59,587 bases of DNA from Bacillota bacterium. GTDB lineage: Bacteria > Bacillota > Clostridia > Lachnospirales > Lachnospiraceae. Positions within the stretch are counted from its first letter, which is position 1, and each line of letters begins with the position of its first letter. The stretch spans positions 1-59,587 of the forward strand of contig JAEYJO010000037.1 in the NCBI GenBank assembly GCA_023408815.1, written 5' to 3'. The notes beneath the pieces are model-generated. The model was not told the origin of the DNA. It made no database searches and was given only the letters and a program-made list of their open reading frames with translations. This document shows positions 15,949 to 24,805 of the stretch, one piece after another. The position numbers and the translations under genes are program-made.

Positions 15949-16440
15949 TTATACTCCTGCAAATCGGGAAAGCCTATCCCCGCTCATGCGAAATACCCGC
16001 CTGTCGTCCAGTACATATGCTCCAAGGTTTTTATAAAACTCAATGGCCGGGGCATTTTTATCCAAACATAGCCAGTCGAGTCTTTCACACTGGCATTCCA
16101 CTGCAGTTCGGGCCAGATAACGGAGCATTTCTTTTCCGAATCCCTGCTTTCTGTACTTCTCTCTGACATACAGGTCTTCCAGATACACCCCCGCCTTCCC
16201 GAGAAAGGTAGAATAATTATAGAAATACAATGCAAACGCGACCGGTTCCTCTTTCAGCCATCCGATGATTATTTCCGCCTGTGTTTTTTCAAATAACGAT
16301 TTTCTTATGTCCTCAACCGTTGCAGTGATTTCATGGTCAAGTCCCTCAAAAACTGCCAGTTCACGGATCATAGATAAAATCAGTCCGGCATCCTTTTCTT
16401 CTCCGGCCCGAATCATAAATCCGGTTTTGCAATCATTCAT
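15949..16440 (-). CDS. GNAT-family N-acetyltransferase
   Basis: A 163-residue GNAT protein resembling the diamine/thialysine acetyltransferase group: MIRAGEEKDAGLILSMIRELAVFE start, ALYFYNYSTFLGKAGVYLEDLYV, the acetyl-CoA loop REKYRKQGFGKEMLR (R/Q-x-x-G-x-G/A), and WLCLDKNAPAIEFYKNLGA. The start at 16440 overlaps the preceding sulfhydrylase by 8 bp, so it is an integral operon member. Some relatives acetylate S-aminoethyl-cysteine and other thioether amines, which would fit an organosulfur operon, but the substrate here is a guess. It could also supply or detoxify an acetylated intermediate. Confidence 0.8.
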   Translation of the reverse strand: MNDCKTGFMIRAGEEKDAGLILSMIRELAVFEGLDHEITATVEDIRKSLFEKTQAEIIIGWLKEEPVAFALYFYNYSTFLGKAGVYLEDLYVREKYRKQGFGKEMLRYLARTAVECQCERLDWLCLDKNAPAIEFYKNLGAYVLDDRRVFRMSGDRLSRFAGV

Positions 16441-17761
16441 TTTCTTTATCCTCAACTGCTGTTTCCAGTTCGAACGCCTTTATAAACGCCTGTTCCAAGT
16501 CTGCGATCAGATCCGCAGCACTTTCAAGTCCCAAAGACAAGCGAATGGTTTCGGAGCCCAGTCCGACAAGCTCCCTTTGCTCCTGTGTCAACTCTACATG
16601 AGTCGTTTCCGCCGGATTGATAATGAGCGAACGCGCATCGCCGATATTGGCTTGATATCCGAATATCCTGGTAGATGCCAGAAATTTTCTTTTCTGTTCA
16701 TCCGTTCCCCGGAAACCGAAGGATAAAACGGAGCCTGCGCCTTTGGGAAAATAACGATCTGCCAGTACTTTGTAAGGATTTCCTTCAGCATAAGGATAAC
16801 GGACCCAACTCACATATTCCGTTTTCTCCAGGTATTGTAAAACAGCCCTTGTATTCGACACCTGTTTATCCACTCTTTCCGAAATAGTCTCCAGGCCGAG
16901 CAAGACAAGATAGGCGTCAAAAGGACTAAGTGCCGCACCAAGATAGTTCAGATGCACCGCCCGCAGCCTTCCGGTAAATGGAATATCGGGAAAGACTTGA
17001 AGAATGCTCCTCTCCTTCCCCTGACCATCCCTCAAAAACCATAGAGGCTTTTCAAAATGGGGAAAGATGCCGTTATCATAATTGAATTTGCCGCTTTCTA
17101 CCACAACTCCGGCAATTACATTTCCATGGCCGGAAAATGCTTTTGTTGCTGAATAAACTACTATGTCCGCTCCATAAGTAAAAGGATTGAACAAATAAGG
17201 CGTTGCGAGGGTATTATCTACTATTAGTGGAATTTTGTGAGAATGAGCTATTTGCGCTATCACTTCAAAATCTGGAATCGTCGCAAAAGGATTGGTCAGA
17301 CTTTCAATAAAAATCGCCTTCGTATCCGGCGTCAGCTTTTTGCGGAATTCCTCCGTATCATCGGGGTTTTCCACAATGTCGATTTGTATTCCCAGATCCG
17401 GCAGCAGATGTCCGAAGCTGTCAACGGTTCCCCCGTAAAGCCGGGCTGTTGTTAAAATGTGCCCTCCTTTTCCGGCCACATTTAAAAGCGTATAGGAGAC
17501 GGCGGCCATTCCGGAGGCGAGTGCGATCGCTCCTGCCGCACCATGAAGCGCCGCTATGCGTTTCTCCAAGACATCCACTGTCGGATTGGAAAGTCTCGTG
17601 TAGATAGGATCTTCTTCCGAAAAAGAAAATAACCGGTCTGCACGGTAACTGTCTCCAAGCGTAAAAGCCGCAGTCTGGTAAATGGGTACGGATACCGCAT
17701 TGTTATGCTGTGATGCTTCATATCCCGCCTGAACCTTCAATGTATCGAATTCAAAACTCAT
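16433..17761 (-). CDS. O-acetylhomoserine sulfhydrylase 2 (PLP-dependent)
   Basis: A 442-residue paralogue of the enzyme at 10397-11719. It shares the LKVQAGYEASQHN start, PIYQTAAFTLGDSYRA, the PLP lysine in VYSATKAFSGHGNVIAG, and NIGDARSLIINPAETTHVELT. It converts O-acetylhomoserine plus sulfide or methanethiol to homocysteine or methionine. Two copies in one operon may split the work between H2S and CH3SH; the sequence does not say which does which. The gene starts 14 bp after the MacB-like ATPase and overlaps the downstream acetyltransferase gene. Confidence 0.9.
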   Translation of the reverse strand: MSFEFDTLKVQAGYEASQHNNAVSVPIYQTAAFTLGDSYRADRLFSFSEEDPIYTRLSNPTVDVLEKRIAALHGAAGAIALASGMAAVSYTLLNVAGKGGHILTTARLYGGTVDSFGHLLPDLGIQIDIVENPDDTEEFRKKLTPDTKAIFIESLTNPFATIPDFEVIAQIAHSHKIPLIVDNTLATPYLFNPFTYGADIVVYSATKAFSGHGNVIAGVVVESGKFNYDNGIFPHFEKPLWFLRDGQGKERSILQVFPDIPFTGRLRAVHLNYLGAALSPFDAYLVLLGLETISERVDKQVSNTRAVLQYLEKTEYVSWVRYPYAEGNPYKVLADRYFPKGAGSVLSFGFRGTDEQKRKFLASTRIFGYQANIGDARSLIINPAETTHVELTQEQRELVGLGSETIRLSLGLESAADLIADLEQAFIKAFELETAVEDKENE

Positions 17762-17775
17762 GTCTTCTCCTCCTC

Positions 17776-18465
17776 TTATCCGACTAAGCTGCCGTTTATC
17801 GTACGCTCAGTCAGCCTTCCTTCTTCCATGACAAAAGTGCGGTTCCCATATTCTAAAGCCTCTAGATCATGAGTTACCATTACAACTGCCGTTCCTGTTT
17901 CCGCAATCTCTTTAAACAGCTTCATGATTTCTGCGGCAGTGCGTACATCCAGATCGCTGGTCGGTTCATCGGCAATCACATAGTCCGGCTGGTTAATCAG
18001 CGCTCTGGCTATTGCAATCCGCTTTACTTCCCCTCCTGAGAGATGCTTGGGATAGGTATCCGCCAAATGAGATATTCCCGTCCGTTCCAATAGAAAACGA
18101 GCTTCCTTTTCCGGGTTCCCCTCTCTTTTGGAAAAATAGAAGGGTACTCTTACGTTATCCAGCACATTAAGGCTCGCCAACGTGCTCTGTCCCTGAGATA
18201 TGTATCCTATTTTCGAATTCCGGTAAGCACTGGCTGCTTTGTCTTGCAAATCCCCTACATTCAACCCATCTATCTCTATGCTTCCTTCCGTAGGTGTCAG
18301 CAGGCAGGCCAGCATGTTGACCAGGGTACTTTTCCCGCTGCCGGAGCGGCCGACAATATTGACGAAATCTCCCCGACAAACGGTAAAGCTTACATGATTT
18401 ACCGCCCGGAATATTTTCCGGCCTCTCATATACTCTTTTGTAAGCGATTTTACCTCTAATGCCAT
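17776..18465 (-). CDS. ABC transporter ATPase, MacB/LolD type
   Basis: A 229-residue ATPase with Walker A GRSGSGKST, Q-loop GYISQGQSTLASL, signature LSGGEVKRIAIARAL, Walker B YVIADEPTSDLD and H-loop MVTHDLEAL. This architecture pairs with FtsX-type permeases that act as mechanotransducers or exporters rather than importers. The permease is the next gene upstream (27 bp). Its place between cysteine-synthesis and nitrogenase-like genes is unexpected. Possible jobs include exporting a thiol, a thiol adduct or a metal; the sequence gives no direct evidence. Confidence 0.85.
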   Translation of the reverse strand: MALEVKSLTKEYMRGRKIFRAVNHVSFTVCRGDFVNIVGRSGSGKSTLVNMLACLLTPTEGSIEIDGLNVGDLQDKAASAYRNSKIGYISQGQSTLASLNVLDNVRVPFYFSKREGNPEKEARFLLERTGISHLADTYPKHLSGGEVKRIAIARALINQPDYVIADEPTSDLDVRTAAEIMKLFKEIAETGTAVVMVTHDLEALEYGNRTFVMEEGRLTERTINGSLVG

Positions 18466-18492
18466 ACCAACAGTCCCTCCTTTCTTTTTCAG

Positions 18493-19713
18493 CTACCCGT
18501 CCTCCCTGATAGAGGCGTACACCTCTGCCCGGCTTCCTTTTACCGCCGCATATGCCGCCGCAAGCGGTCCTGCGGCGAAGGACAGAAGAAGGCTCATTCC
18601 TAACAGGCGAAGCGTTATGGCCGCATTCGGGAGCAAATATGGCAGCCCCAGCCTTTCTCTCGTATAAGCACTGAACGGAAACAGGATGAGAACGGCGGCG
18701 GCCGTTCCAAGCAATCCTCCCAGTACGCTTATACTAAAAGCCTCCATGAGGACAATCCCGCATATTTTTCCCCTCGTCGCTCCCACCGACCGTAAGAGAG
18801 CCAGCTCTTTTTTCCTTCCGTTCGTTATTGCCAGAAACATCGCTGCCAGAAGAAATACTGCTAACAGCCAGAGCAGAAGGGTAATCGCATGGATAAAGGT
18901 CAGAAGAACATCCATGTTATTTGCAGTGGAGGCAAATACATTTTGCGATTTCACTATGCTGATTCCCGAAATCTGCCGGCGGATATTCGTGGTAACCGTA
19001 TCTGCGTCGTAGCCCTCTTTTATTTTCACAAGCACGGTAGAAACCGAGCGGTCAATATCCGTACCATAAACATCCACACTTAAGTTCATACCGGCAGCTC
19101 TTGCTCCTGCAACCAGCATTTTTATGGTATTCATATTGGCATATACCGAGTAATCCATACCGGTTGATGTCTTTTCCAGCTGAGCCACGACCTGATAGGT
19201 ATCATCAAAAAATTGCAAGGTTCCTGTATCGTTCAAAACAATATCGCTGCCCGCAATGATCTGACCGTCCCCTATTTGCTCCCGGTATACCTTGGCAATC
19301 CACGGCTGGATAACAAAATCCGTATCGGGATCGAAGCCTATCACCTGAACGGGTACGGAGCAGCACGCCGCTGCAAGGGTCGAAATAAAAAATTGAGAGG
19401 AAACCTTATCGATTCCTTCGACCTTCTTTATCTGCTCTTCTATCGACTGATCGAAATAAAATTTTTCCGGTTCCCCCGACAAGAGAATTCCTTCGTAATC
19501 CGCTTCATGATCCAGCGGAACTACTGCCAGATCCGCTCCCAGACGCTCCTTAAGGCTTCCCAGTCCGTTTCTTAGACTCTGAGACATCAGGGAACCGCCG
19601 AATGTGGTAAAGGAAAGAAGCATTACGATAAAAATAAGACAGGCTGTTCGAAAGGGATTGCTTCGCAGATTATGACCGGACAGCCTTTTCGTCGTCAGCG
19701 GTTTGCTTTTCAT
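18493..19713 (-). CDS. FtsX/MacB-like ABC permease
   Basis: A 406-residue permease with one N-terminal membrane segment (~20-45), a large extracytoplasmic domain (~46-280) with Cys-containing AAACCSVPVQVIGFDPD, and three C-terminal membrane helices (~285-400) carrying the FtsX-type ALLRSVGATRGKICGIVLMEA loop. It partners the adjacent MacB-like ATPase. The start overlaps the DUF4418 gene by 44 bp, suggesting coupled synthesis of a three-part membrane complex. Transported or sensed ligand unknown; the sulfur operon makes a thiol or metal plausible. Confidence 0.82.
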   Translation of the reverse strand: MKSKPLTTKRLSGHNLRSNPFRTACLIFIVMLLSFTTFGGSLMSQSLRNGLGSLKERLGADLAVVPLDHEADYEGILLSGEPEKFYFDQSIEEQIKKVEGIDKVSSQFFISTLAAACCSVPVQVIGFDPDTDFVIQPWIAKVYREQIGDGQIIAGSDIVLNDTGTLQFFDDTYQVVAQLEKTSTGMDYSVYANMNTIKMLVAGARAAGMNLSVDVYGTDIDRSVSTVLVKIKEGYDADTVTTNIRRQISGISIVKSQNVFASTANNMDVLLTFIHAITLLLWLLAVFLLAAMFLAITNGRKKELALLRSVGATRGKICGIVLMEAFSISVLGGLLGTAAAVLILFPFSAYTRERLGLPYLLPNAAITLRLLGMSLLLSFAAGPLAAAYAAVKGSRAEVYASIREDG

Positions 19714-20131
19714 GATCTTTCGTCCCTTTCTTATTCATACGATGCAGGTAAACCCCATTGATTATGGCTATCGCTATGAGAAGCCCGCTCAAAACGGAAA
19801 GTGCAGGCAACGACAGCGCACGACAGGCCATACGGGTGCTGCCGCATACACCTATTAAAACCGTAGGTAACAGTAGCGCCAGAATCCCGTTAAGTAAAAC
19901 CGCGGCAGTTAAGCCGAGCCGTATCCGGGCACTGTCTGCCAAAACGGCCAAAAGGCCTAATAGTGAAATCAAAATACCTGCCCCAAGCTCAGCCCGTGCG
20001 GTCCAAAAGCATTTCATCGCCTCTTCAGAATGTTCATGTACCCCGCAAACCGGAAAAATAGTCTGTGGTCCCAATGCGATAAGAAGGCCTATTACAATAG
20101 TTAACATTCCAAACACTACTCTGTTCCTCAT
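19670..20131 (-). CDS. DUF4418-family integral membrane protein
   Basis: A 153-residue protein with four predicted membrane helices, an external loop carrying FPVCGVHEHSEEAMKCFWTARAE (Cys and His rich) and another Cys pair region (GVCGSTRMACRA). The pattern of FPVC, MKCFWTA and MxC matches DUF4418, small membrane proteins often encoded beside FtsX-like permeases and their ATPases. The conserved external Cys and His residues hint at metal or thiol binding. ATG 20131 is chosen because it precedes the first helix and has AAAGGA upstream; an in-frame start 48 bases earlier would run into mccA. Function unknown. Confidence 0.72.
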   Translation of the reverse strand: MRNRVVFGMLTIVIGLLIALGPQTIFPVCGVHEHSEEAMKCFWTARAELGAGILISLLGLLAVLADSARIRLGLTAAVLLNGILALLLPTVLIGVCGSTRMACRALSLPALSVLSGLLIAIAIINGVYLHRMNKKGTKDHEKQTADDEKAVRS

Positions 20132-20171
20132 AACAATAATCGTTCCTTTCTCATAGCCTGCGGACTTTATA

Positions 20172-21083
20172 CTAATCATAGATATGCTTGCCGAAATAAC
20201 GGTCTCCTCTGTCCGGAAAGATTACAACGATTTTTCCGGAGGGCACTTCTTTCGCCAGTTTTCTTGCCGCCGCCAGCGCCGCTCCTGATGAGGAGCCGGC
20301 AAAAATACCTTCGTATCTGGCTATATTCTTAACCTCCGCAAAGGCCTCGGCGTCGTTTATTTTAATTACTTTATCCACAAGGCTCATATCCATCGTATCG
20401 GCGATAAAGTCATTGCCGATTCCTTCGATTTCATAATTCGCGTGCTCGCCTCCTCCAATTGTAGACCCTTCCGGATCCGCCAGTACGCCTTTTACACTGG
20501 GATTGCGTTCCTTCAGGTATTTCAGTACTCCCGAAAAGGTACCTCCGCTTCCCGCACCTGCAATGACATAATCGATATCTCCGTTCAGATCCGCATAAAT
20601 CTCCGGTCCGGTAGTTTCATAGTGAGCCTGCGGATTGCTTGCGTTCTTAAATTGCTCAAGGGTTACCGAATTCGGAATCTCTGCGCGAAGCTCCTCCGCC
20701 CTTTTAATGGCTCCTGCCATTCCATCATCCAACGGCGTATTTATAATCTCCGCTCCCAGCGCCCGTAATAAAGTCTGTTTCTCCTGTGAAAACTTTTCCG
20801 GAACGGTGAAGATCAGCCGATAGCCCTGATTGAGAGCCGCAAATGCAATGCCGATTCCGGTATTTCCGGCAGTAGCCTCGATAATTGTATCGCCGGGCTT
20901 AAGTACATTCCGCTTTCTGGCGTCCTCTATCATATATTTTCCGATTCTGTCCTTAACGCTTCCTGCGGGATTATAAAGCTCCAGCTTCGCATAAACCTGA
21001 AACTCGTCGGGAAATCCCAGATGCTTCAATCCGACTAGCGGAGTATGACCGATCAATTCCTGCATGGAGTGGTATAAACTCAT
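20172..21083 (-). CDS. mccA: Cysteine synthase / O-acetylserine-dependent cystathionine beta-synthase (MccA-like)
   Basis: A 303-residue fold-type II PLP enzyme. The PLP lysine lies in YNPAGSVKDRIG; EATAGNTGIGIA and GAGSGGTFSGV bind the substrate carboxylate and phosphate. VPEKFSQEKQ, PEGSTIGGGEH and EGIGNDFI resemble Bacillus subtilis MccA more than classical CysK. MccA joins O-acetylserine and homocysteine to cystathionine, which MccB then splits to cysteine. The gene overlaps mccB by 4 bp, the same pairing as in Bacillus. Plain sulfide-using cysteine synthase activity is a possible alternative. Confidence 0.85.
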   Translation of the reverse strand: MSLYHSMQELIGHTPLVGLKHLGFPDEFQVYAKLELYNPAGSVKDRIGKYMIEDARKRNVLKPGDTIIEATAGNTGIGIAFAALNQGYRLIFTVPEKFSQEKQTLLRALGAEIINTPLDDGMAGAIKRAEELRAEIPNSVTLEQFKNASNPQAHYETTGPEIYADLNGDIDYVIAGAGSGGTFSGVLKYLKERNPSVKGVLADPEGSTIGGGEHANYEIEGIGNDFIADTMDMSLVDKVIKINDAEAFAEVKNIARYEGIFAGSSSGAALAAARKLAKEVPSGKIVVIFPDRGDRYFGKHIYD

Positions 21084-22237
21084 AATTTTGCCCTCTCTAT
21101 GGCGACTTGTAAATCCCTGCTTAAGTCCTTGACATTTTCAATGCCTACAGAAAGCCGGATGAGGCCGTCCGTTATCCCGACCTTTTCCCTTATTTCCTTT
21201 GGAATCGAAGCGTGGGTCATGCTTGCCGGATGGCAGACAAGGGACTCTACGCCGCCCAGACTTTCCGCCAGTGCTATGAGTTTCAGCTCTTCAAAAAATT
21301 TGCGGATATCATAGTCCTCATGAAGCTCGAAGGAAATCATGGCTCCACCGCTTTTGGCCTGCCTCTTGTTGATCTCATAGCCCTGTGCATCGGGAAGCCC
21401 CGGGTAATATACCGCCTTTACCGCTTTGTGCTCTCTTAAGAACCTCGCCAGTTCTACGGCATTTCTCACATGACGGTCCATTCGGACGCTCAAAGTCTTA
21501 ATGCTTCGAATTAACAGGAAGGAATCAAAGGGCTGTAACACTCCGCCCGTGGCGTTTTGCACGAAGTGGAGCCGTTCAGCCAACTCTTTTGTCTTAACTA
21601 CGGCCAGACCTGCGATCAAATCGCTGTGCCCTCCCAGATACTTTGTTGCCGAATGGAGAACAATATCCGCTCCATGCTCTAAGGGACGCTGAAGGTACGG
21701 CGTCATAAAGGTATTGTCTACGATGAGCAGCGCTCCTTTTCTTTTTGCTATTTTGGCTATGGCGGAAATATCCGTTACTGTCAGAAGAGGATTGGCCGGG
21801 CTTTCGATTAAGACAGCTTTTACCTCAGGGGTAAGCGCTTCCTCAAACGCATCCAGATCGGTGGTATCCGCAATGGCATACTGAAAGCCGAACCGTTGAA
21901 ATATTTTATCGAGTACGCGGAAGGTACCGCCGTAGACATTGCTGGATATCACTATCTTATCGCCGCTTTGAAAAAGACTGAGCACTGCGGTGGTAGCCGC
22001 CATGCCGGAGGCGAAAGCAAAGCCTGCTCTTCCGCCTTCCAGCTCAGCGATGAGAGATTCCAGCGCCTCTCTGGTAGGATTGCCCGTGCGGGAATATTCA
22101 TATCCTCTGTTTTTACCCAATCCGTCCTGCATATAGGTGGATGTCTGATATACCGGAGTGTTTACTGCGCCGGTGCGCTCATCTCCATATATCCCGCCGT
22201 GAACCAGGGCGGATTCGATATATTCATAATTCTTCAA
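21080..22237 (-). CDS. mccB: Cystathionine gamma-lyase / gamma-synthase-type PLP enzyme (MccB-like)
   Basis: A 385-residue Cys/Met-metabolism PLP enzyme of standard length: ALVHGGIYGDERTGAVNTPVYQTSTY, YEYSRTGNPTREALE, the PLP lysine in LHSATKYLGGHSD, and SLGGVESLVCHPASMTHASIP. Cystathionine gamma-lyases and gamma-synthases cannot be told apart reliably by eye; the mccA partner favours the lyase, which releases cysteine from cystathionine. Its product would be the amino acid sensed by the leader peptide of this operon. It starts 32 bp after metQ. Confidence 0.85.
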   Translation of the reverse strand: MKNYEYIESALVHGGIYGDERTGAVNTPVYQTSTYMQDGLGKNRGYEYSRTGNPTREALESLIAELEGGRAGFAFASGMAATTAVLSLFQSGDKIVISSNVYGGTFRVLDKIFQRFGFQYAIADTTDLDAFEEALTPEVKAVLIESPANPLLTVTDISAIAKIAKRKGALLIVDNTFMTPYLQRPLEHGADIVLHSATKYLGGHSDLIAGLAVVKTKELAERLHFVQNATGGVLQPFDSFLLIRSIKTLSVRMDRHVRNAVELARFLREHKAVKAVYYPGLPDAQGYEINKRQAKSGGAMISFELHEDYDIRKFFEELKLIALAESLGGVESLVCHPASMTHASIPKEIREKVGITDGLIRLSVGIENVKDLSRDLQVAIERAKL

Positions 22238-22269
22238 AATTTTGCCTCCTTTTTTATCTGTTTATTTTC

Positions 22270-23202
22270 CTATTTAAGGGTGGCAGGTATTACAGCTCCT
22301 TCATATTTTTCTTCTATGAACTTTCTCGTGTCTTCCGACTGAAGTTCTTTTACAAGTGCAATAATCGCCGGGTTATCCTTATCCTCCGCCCTTACCGCGA
22401 TAATATTTGCATAGGGGCTGTCGCTGCCTTCTGAAAACAGTTTTGTCGAGGTTATTTTTGCTTCTAAGGCTTTATTGGTATTGGTAATAAAAAAGTCATA
22501 GTCCGCTTTTGTTGGTATAATTTGAGCGGAATCCAGCTCAACGATTTCCAGAGGGCGTATGTATTCCTCGATATCAGTCAGAGAAGCGCTTAGTGTAGTA
22601 GCGGTTTCCTCATCAAGCTTGATAAAACCATTCTGCTCCAAAATACGCAGAGCACGGTATTCATTGGTCCCGTCGTTAGGAATTGCAACGATCGCATCAT
22701 CGGGAATTTCTTCTGTACTCGTATACTTATCCGAATATGCCGTGATGGGCTCCACATGAATATCCCCTGCATTAACTAAGCCAAAACCGTTGGTCGTGTT
22801 CCACTCCTCCAAATATGGATAATGCTGGAAGTAGTTAAAGTCGACTTCTCCCTTTGCCGTTTTCTCATTAGTCGTAGCGTCTGCTGATGTCGCTACGAGC
22901 TCAACGATGATACCTTGCTCCGCAAGCTTAGGCGTTACATATTCGATAATTTCCGAATGAGGTACGAGATCCGCAATACCTGTAATCGTTACTGTTTCAT
23001 CTGTCCCGGCAGTGTCATCGGCGGTTTCGGATGCGGCTGTGTCTTCGGTGGATTCTGGCTGAGCTGTGCTTTCATCGGCCGTAGATTCCGTAACAGGAGC
23101 TGCTGTCTGTGCCGTATTGTCCGCTTGTGCTCCGCAGCCGGTAAGTACTCCCAGCGAAAGAATTGCTGTTGCCAGTAAGGGTAATAGAGTTGATTTTTTC
23201 AT
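22270..23202 (-). CDS. metQ: MetQ/NlpA methionine-binding lipoprotein
   Basis: A 310-residue lipoprotein with lipobox LTGCGAQ, an unusually long Thr/Glu/Ala/Asp linker (~25-75), then the NlpA fold: VPHSEIIEYVTPKLAEQGIIVEL, DFNYFQHYPYLEEWN, IAIPNDGTNEYRALRIL and FITNTNKALEAKI. MetQ binds methionine or methionine sulfoxide outside the cell for MetNI. Position in a cysteine-attenuated sulfur operon agrees; related ligands such as cystine-derived thioethers remain possible. It lies 35 bp after metI. Confidence 0.9.
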   Translation of the reverse strand: MKKSTLLPLLATAILSLGVLTGCGAQADNTAQTAAPVTESTADESTAQPESTEDTAASETADDTAGTDETVTITGIADLVPHSEIIEYVTPKLAEQGIIVELVATSADATTNEKTAKGEVDFNYFQHYPYLEEWNTTNGFGLVNAGDIHVEPITAYSDKYTSTEEIPDDAIVAIPNDGTNEYRALRILEQNGFIKLDEETATTLSASLTDIEEYIRPLEIVELDSAQIIPTKADYDFFITNTNKALEAKITSTKLFSEGSDSPYANIIAVRAEDKDNPAIIALVKELQSEDTRKFIEEKYEGAVIPATLK

Positions 23203-23237
23203 GTTGTTTTCTCCTTTTTATATGTTTGATTGTTAAG

Positions 23238-23948
23238 TTACAATAAATTTCTCTTTTTCAGTATTTTTCTTGAAGTAAAATCTCCCAGAAACTGCACGAG
23301 CTGGACGAGAATGATCAATATGTATACCGCGGCAAAGAGTACATCGTGCTGAAAGCGCTGATAACCGAAGCGAACAGCGATATCTCCTATTCCTCCTGCA
23401 CCGAACATTCCGGCCAAAGCTGTCATGGATATTACTCCGATTACCGCTACCGTAAAGCCCCGGATAAGGGAAGGAACCGTTTCGGGAAGGAGTATCCGGA
23501 AGATAATCTGCAGATTCGTGCTTCCGATGGATTTGGCTGCTTCTACTTTGCCTTTGGAGATTTCCAGCAGGCTGCTTTCTACGATGCGGGCATACATGGG
23601 AATACAGCTTGCCGCTATGGCTATAATACAGGCATTAGTTCCATAGGATTTGCCGAAAAACAGGCGCGCAACGGGTATCATTAATATGATCATAATCATC
23701 TGCGGCAAAGAGCGAAGGCAATTGATCAGCCAGCCCGAACCGGTGTAAAGACTAGTCATTGGTACTAAGCCGTTGGGATTCGTAACTGTCAGCATGATCC
23801 CCAGAAGCAATCCCAAGACAAGCATGATAGCTGAAGAAAGTACCGTCATGTAAAGTGTTTCGAAAATGGATGGTGTGATCCGTTCCCATACCTCCGGCGC
23901 AAACGAACCTTTTATTACCTCCCAAAGAGGCATATCCAATAAACTCAT
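23238..23948 (-). CDS. metI: MetI methionine ABC permease
   Basis: A 236-residue permease with five to six membrane helices and the MetI-type EAA loop (EAAKSIGSTNLQIIFRILLPETVPSLIRG), preceded by RSLPQMIMIILMIPVARLFFG. It forms the membrane channel with MetN and receives ligand from MetQ. The length matches the family. Gaps of 46 and 35 bp to metN and metQ place it firmly in the operon. Confidence 0.9.
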   Translation of the reverse strand: MSLLDMPLWEVIKGSFAPEVWERITPSIFETLYMTVLSSAIMLVLGLLLGIMLTVTNPNGLVPMTSLYTGSGWLINCLRSLPQMIMIILMIPVARLFFGKSYGTNACIIAIAASCIPMYARIVESSLLEISKGKVEAAKSIGSTNLQIIFRILLPETVPSLIRGFTVAVIGVISMTALAGMFGAGGIGDIAVRFGYQRFQHDVLFAAVYILIILVQLVQFLGDFTSRKILKKRNLL

Positions 23949-23994
23949 GCTGCCACTCCTTTTCTTTTTTAAGATTGTTTTCTTTGCGGGCTTG

Positions 23995-24783
23995 TTATAT
24001 TCCCTCTCCGTTCATAAGGCTATCCGCTTTCTGAAATTCGAGGAATACCTTTGCAAAAAGCTCTCCGGTACGGCTGTGGGGATTATGGAATATTTCATTT
24101 ACCGATCCCGACTCTATAATAAGTCCGTCTTCAAGAACGGCCATCCGCTCACATGTATATTTGATAGCATCCAGCTCATGTGTAATCATCAAAATCGTAA
24201 TTCCTGTCGCTTTATTGATCTCCTTAAGCAGTTCCAGTATCTGAAGCGTGGTCTGCGGATCGAGGGCCGATGTTGCTTCATCGCTCAGCAGCAGGTGAGG
24301 ATCGTTTACCAAAGCTCTGGCAATTCCTACCCTTTGCTTTTGTCCTCCTGAAAGTCCCCCCGGATAGGCTGATAATTTATCCGACAACCCTACGAGTTCC
24401 GCCGTATCTAAAACGCGCCGTTTGATCTCTTCCCTGGAAACACCGCTGATTTCCAATGGATATGAAATATTTCTATATACCGTCTTTGCCTCAAACAGGT
24501 TAAAGGTTTGAAAGATCATTCCGATTTTCCGCCGTTCTTTGAGCAGCTCCTGTTTTGACAGCTTTAGGATATCGACACCGTCTATTAGAATCTCTCCCTT
24601 ATCGGGCGTCTCCAGCCGGTTAATACACCGGGCCAGTGTGGACTTCCCCGCTCCGCTGAAGCCTATGGTCCCGAATATTTCTCCTTTCCTTATGGAAAGA
24701 TCTACCCCTCTCAAAACCTCCAGCGGTCCGTCATGTGTAGGGTAAGTTTTATGTAAATCCTTAATTTCGATATAGTCCTCCAT
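23995..24783 (-). CDS. metN: MetN methionine ABC ATPase without the NIL regulatory domain
   Basis: A 262-residue ATPase: Walker A GFSGAGKST, Q-loop MIFQTFNLFEAKTVYRNI, signature LSGGQKQRVGIARAL, Walker B LLLSDEATSALD, H-loop MITHELDAI. It stops ~80 residues short of typical MetN (~340), so the C-terminal NIL domain that lets methionine shut off transport is missing. ATG 24783 gives the family-standard N terminus but has no good ribosome site; a TTG at 24825 would add 14 residues. A strong AAGGAG is instead spaced for a 7-codon ORF at 24829, so metN may be translated by reinitiation. It is the first structural gene of the operon. Confidence 0.87.
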   Translation of the reverse strand: MEDYIEIKDLHKTYPTHDGPLEVLRGVDLSIRKGEIFGTIGFSGAGKSTLARCINRLETPDKGEILIDGVDILKLSKQELLKERRKIGMIFQTFNLFEAKTVYRNISYPLEISGVSREEIKRRVLDTAELVGLSDKLSAYPGGLSGGQKQRVGIARALVNDPHLLLSDEATSALDPQTTLQILELLKEINKATGITILMITHELDAIKYTCERMAVLEDGLIIESGSVNEIFHNPHSRTGELFAKVFLEFQKADSLMNGEGI

Positions 24784-24805
24784 AATATTATGTCTGTTGT
24801 ACCGC

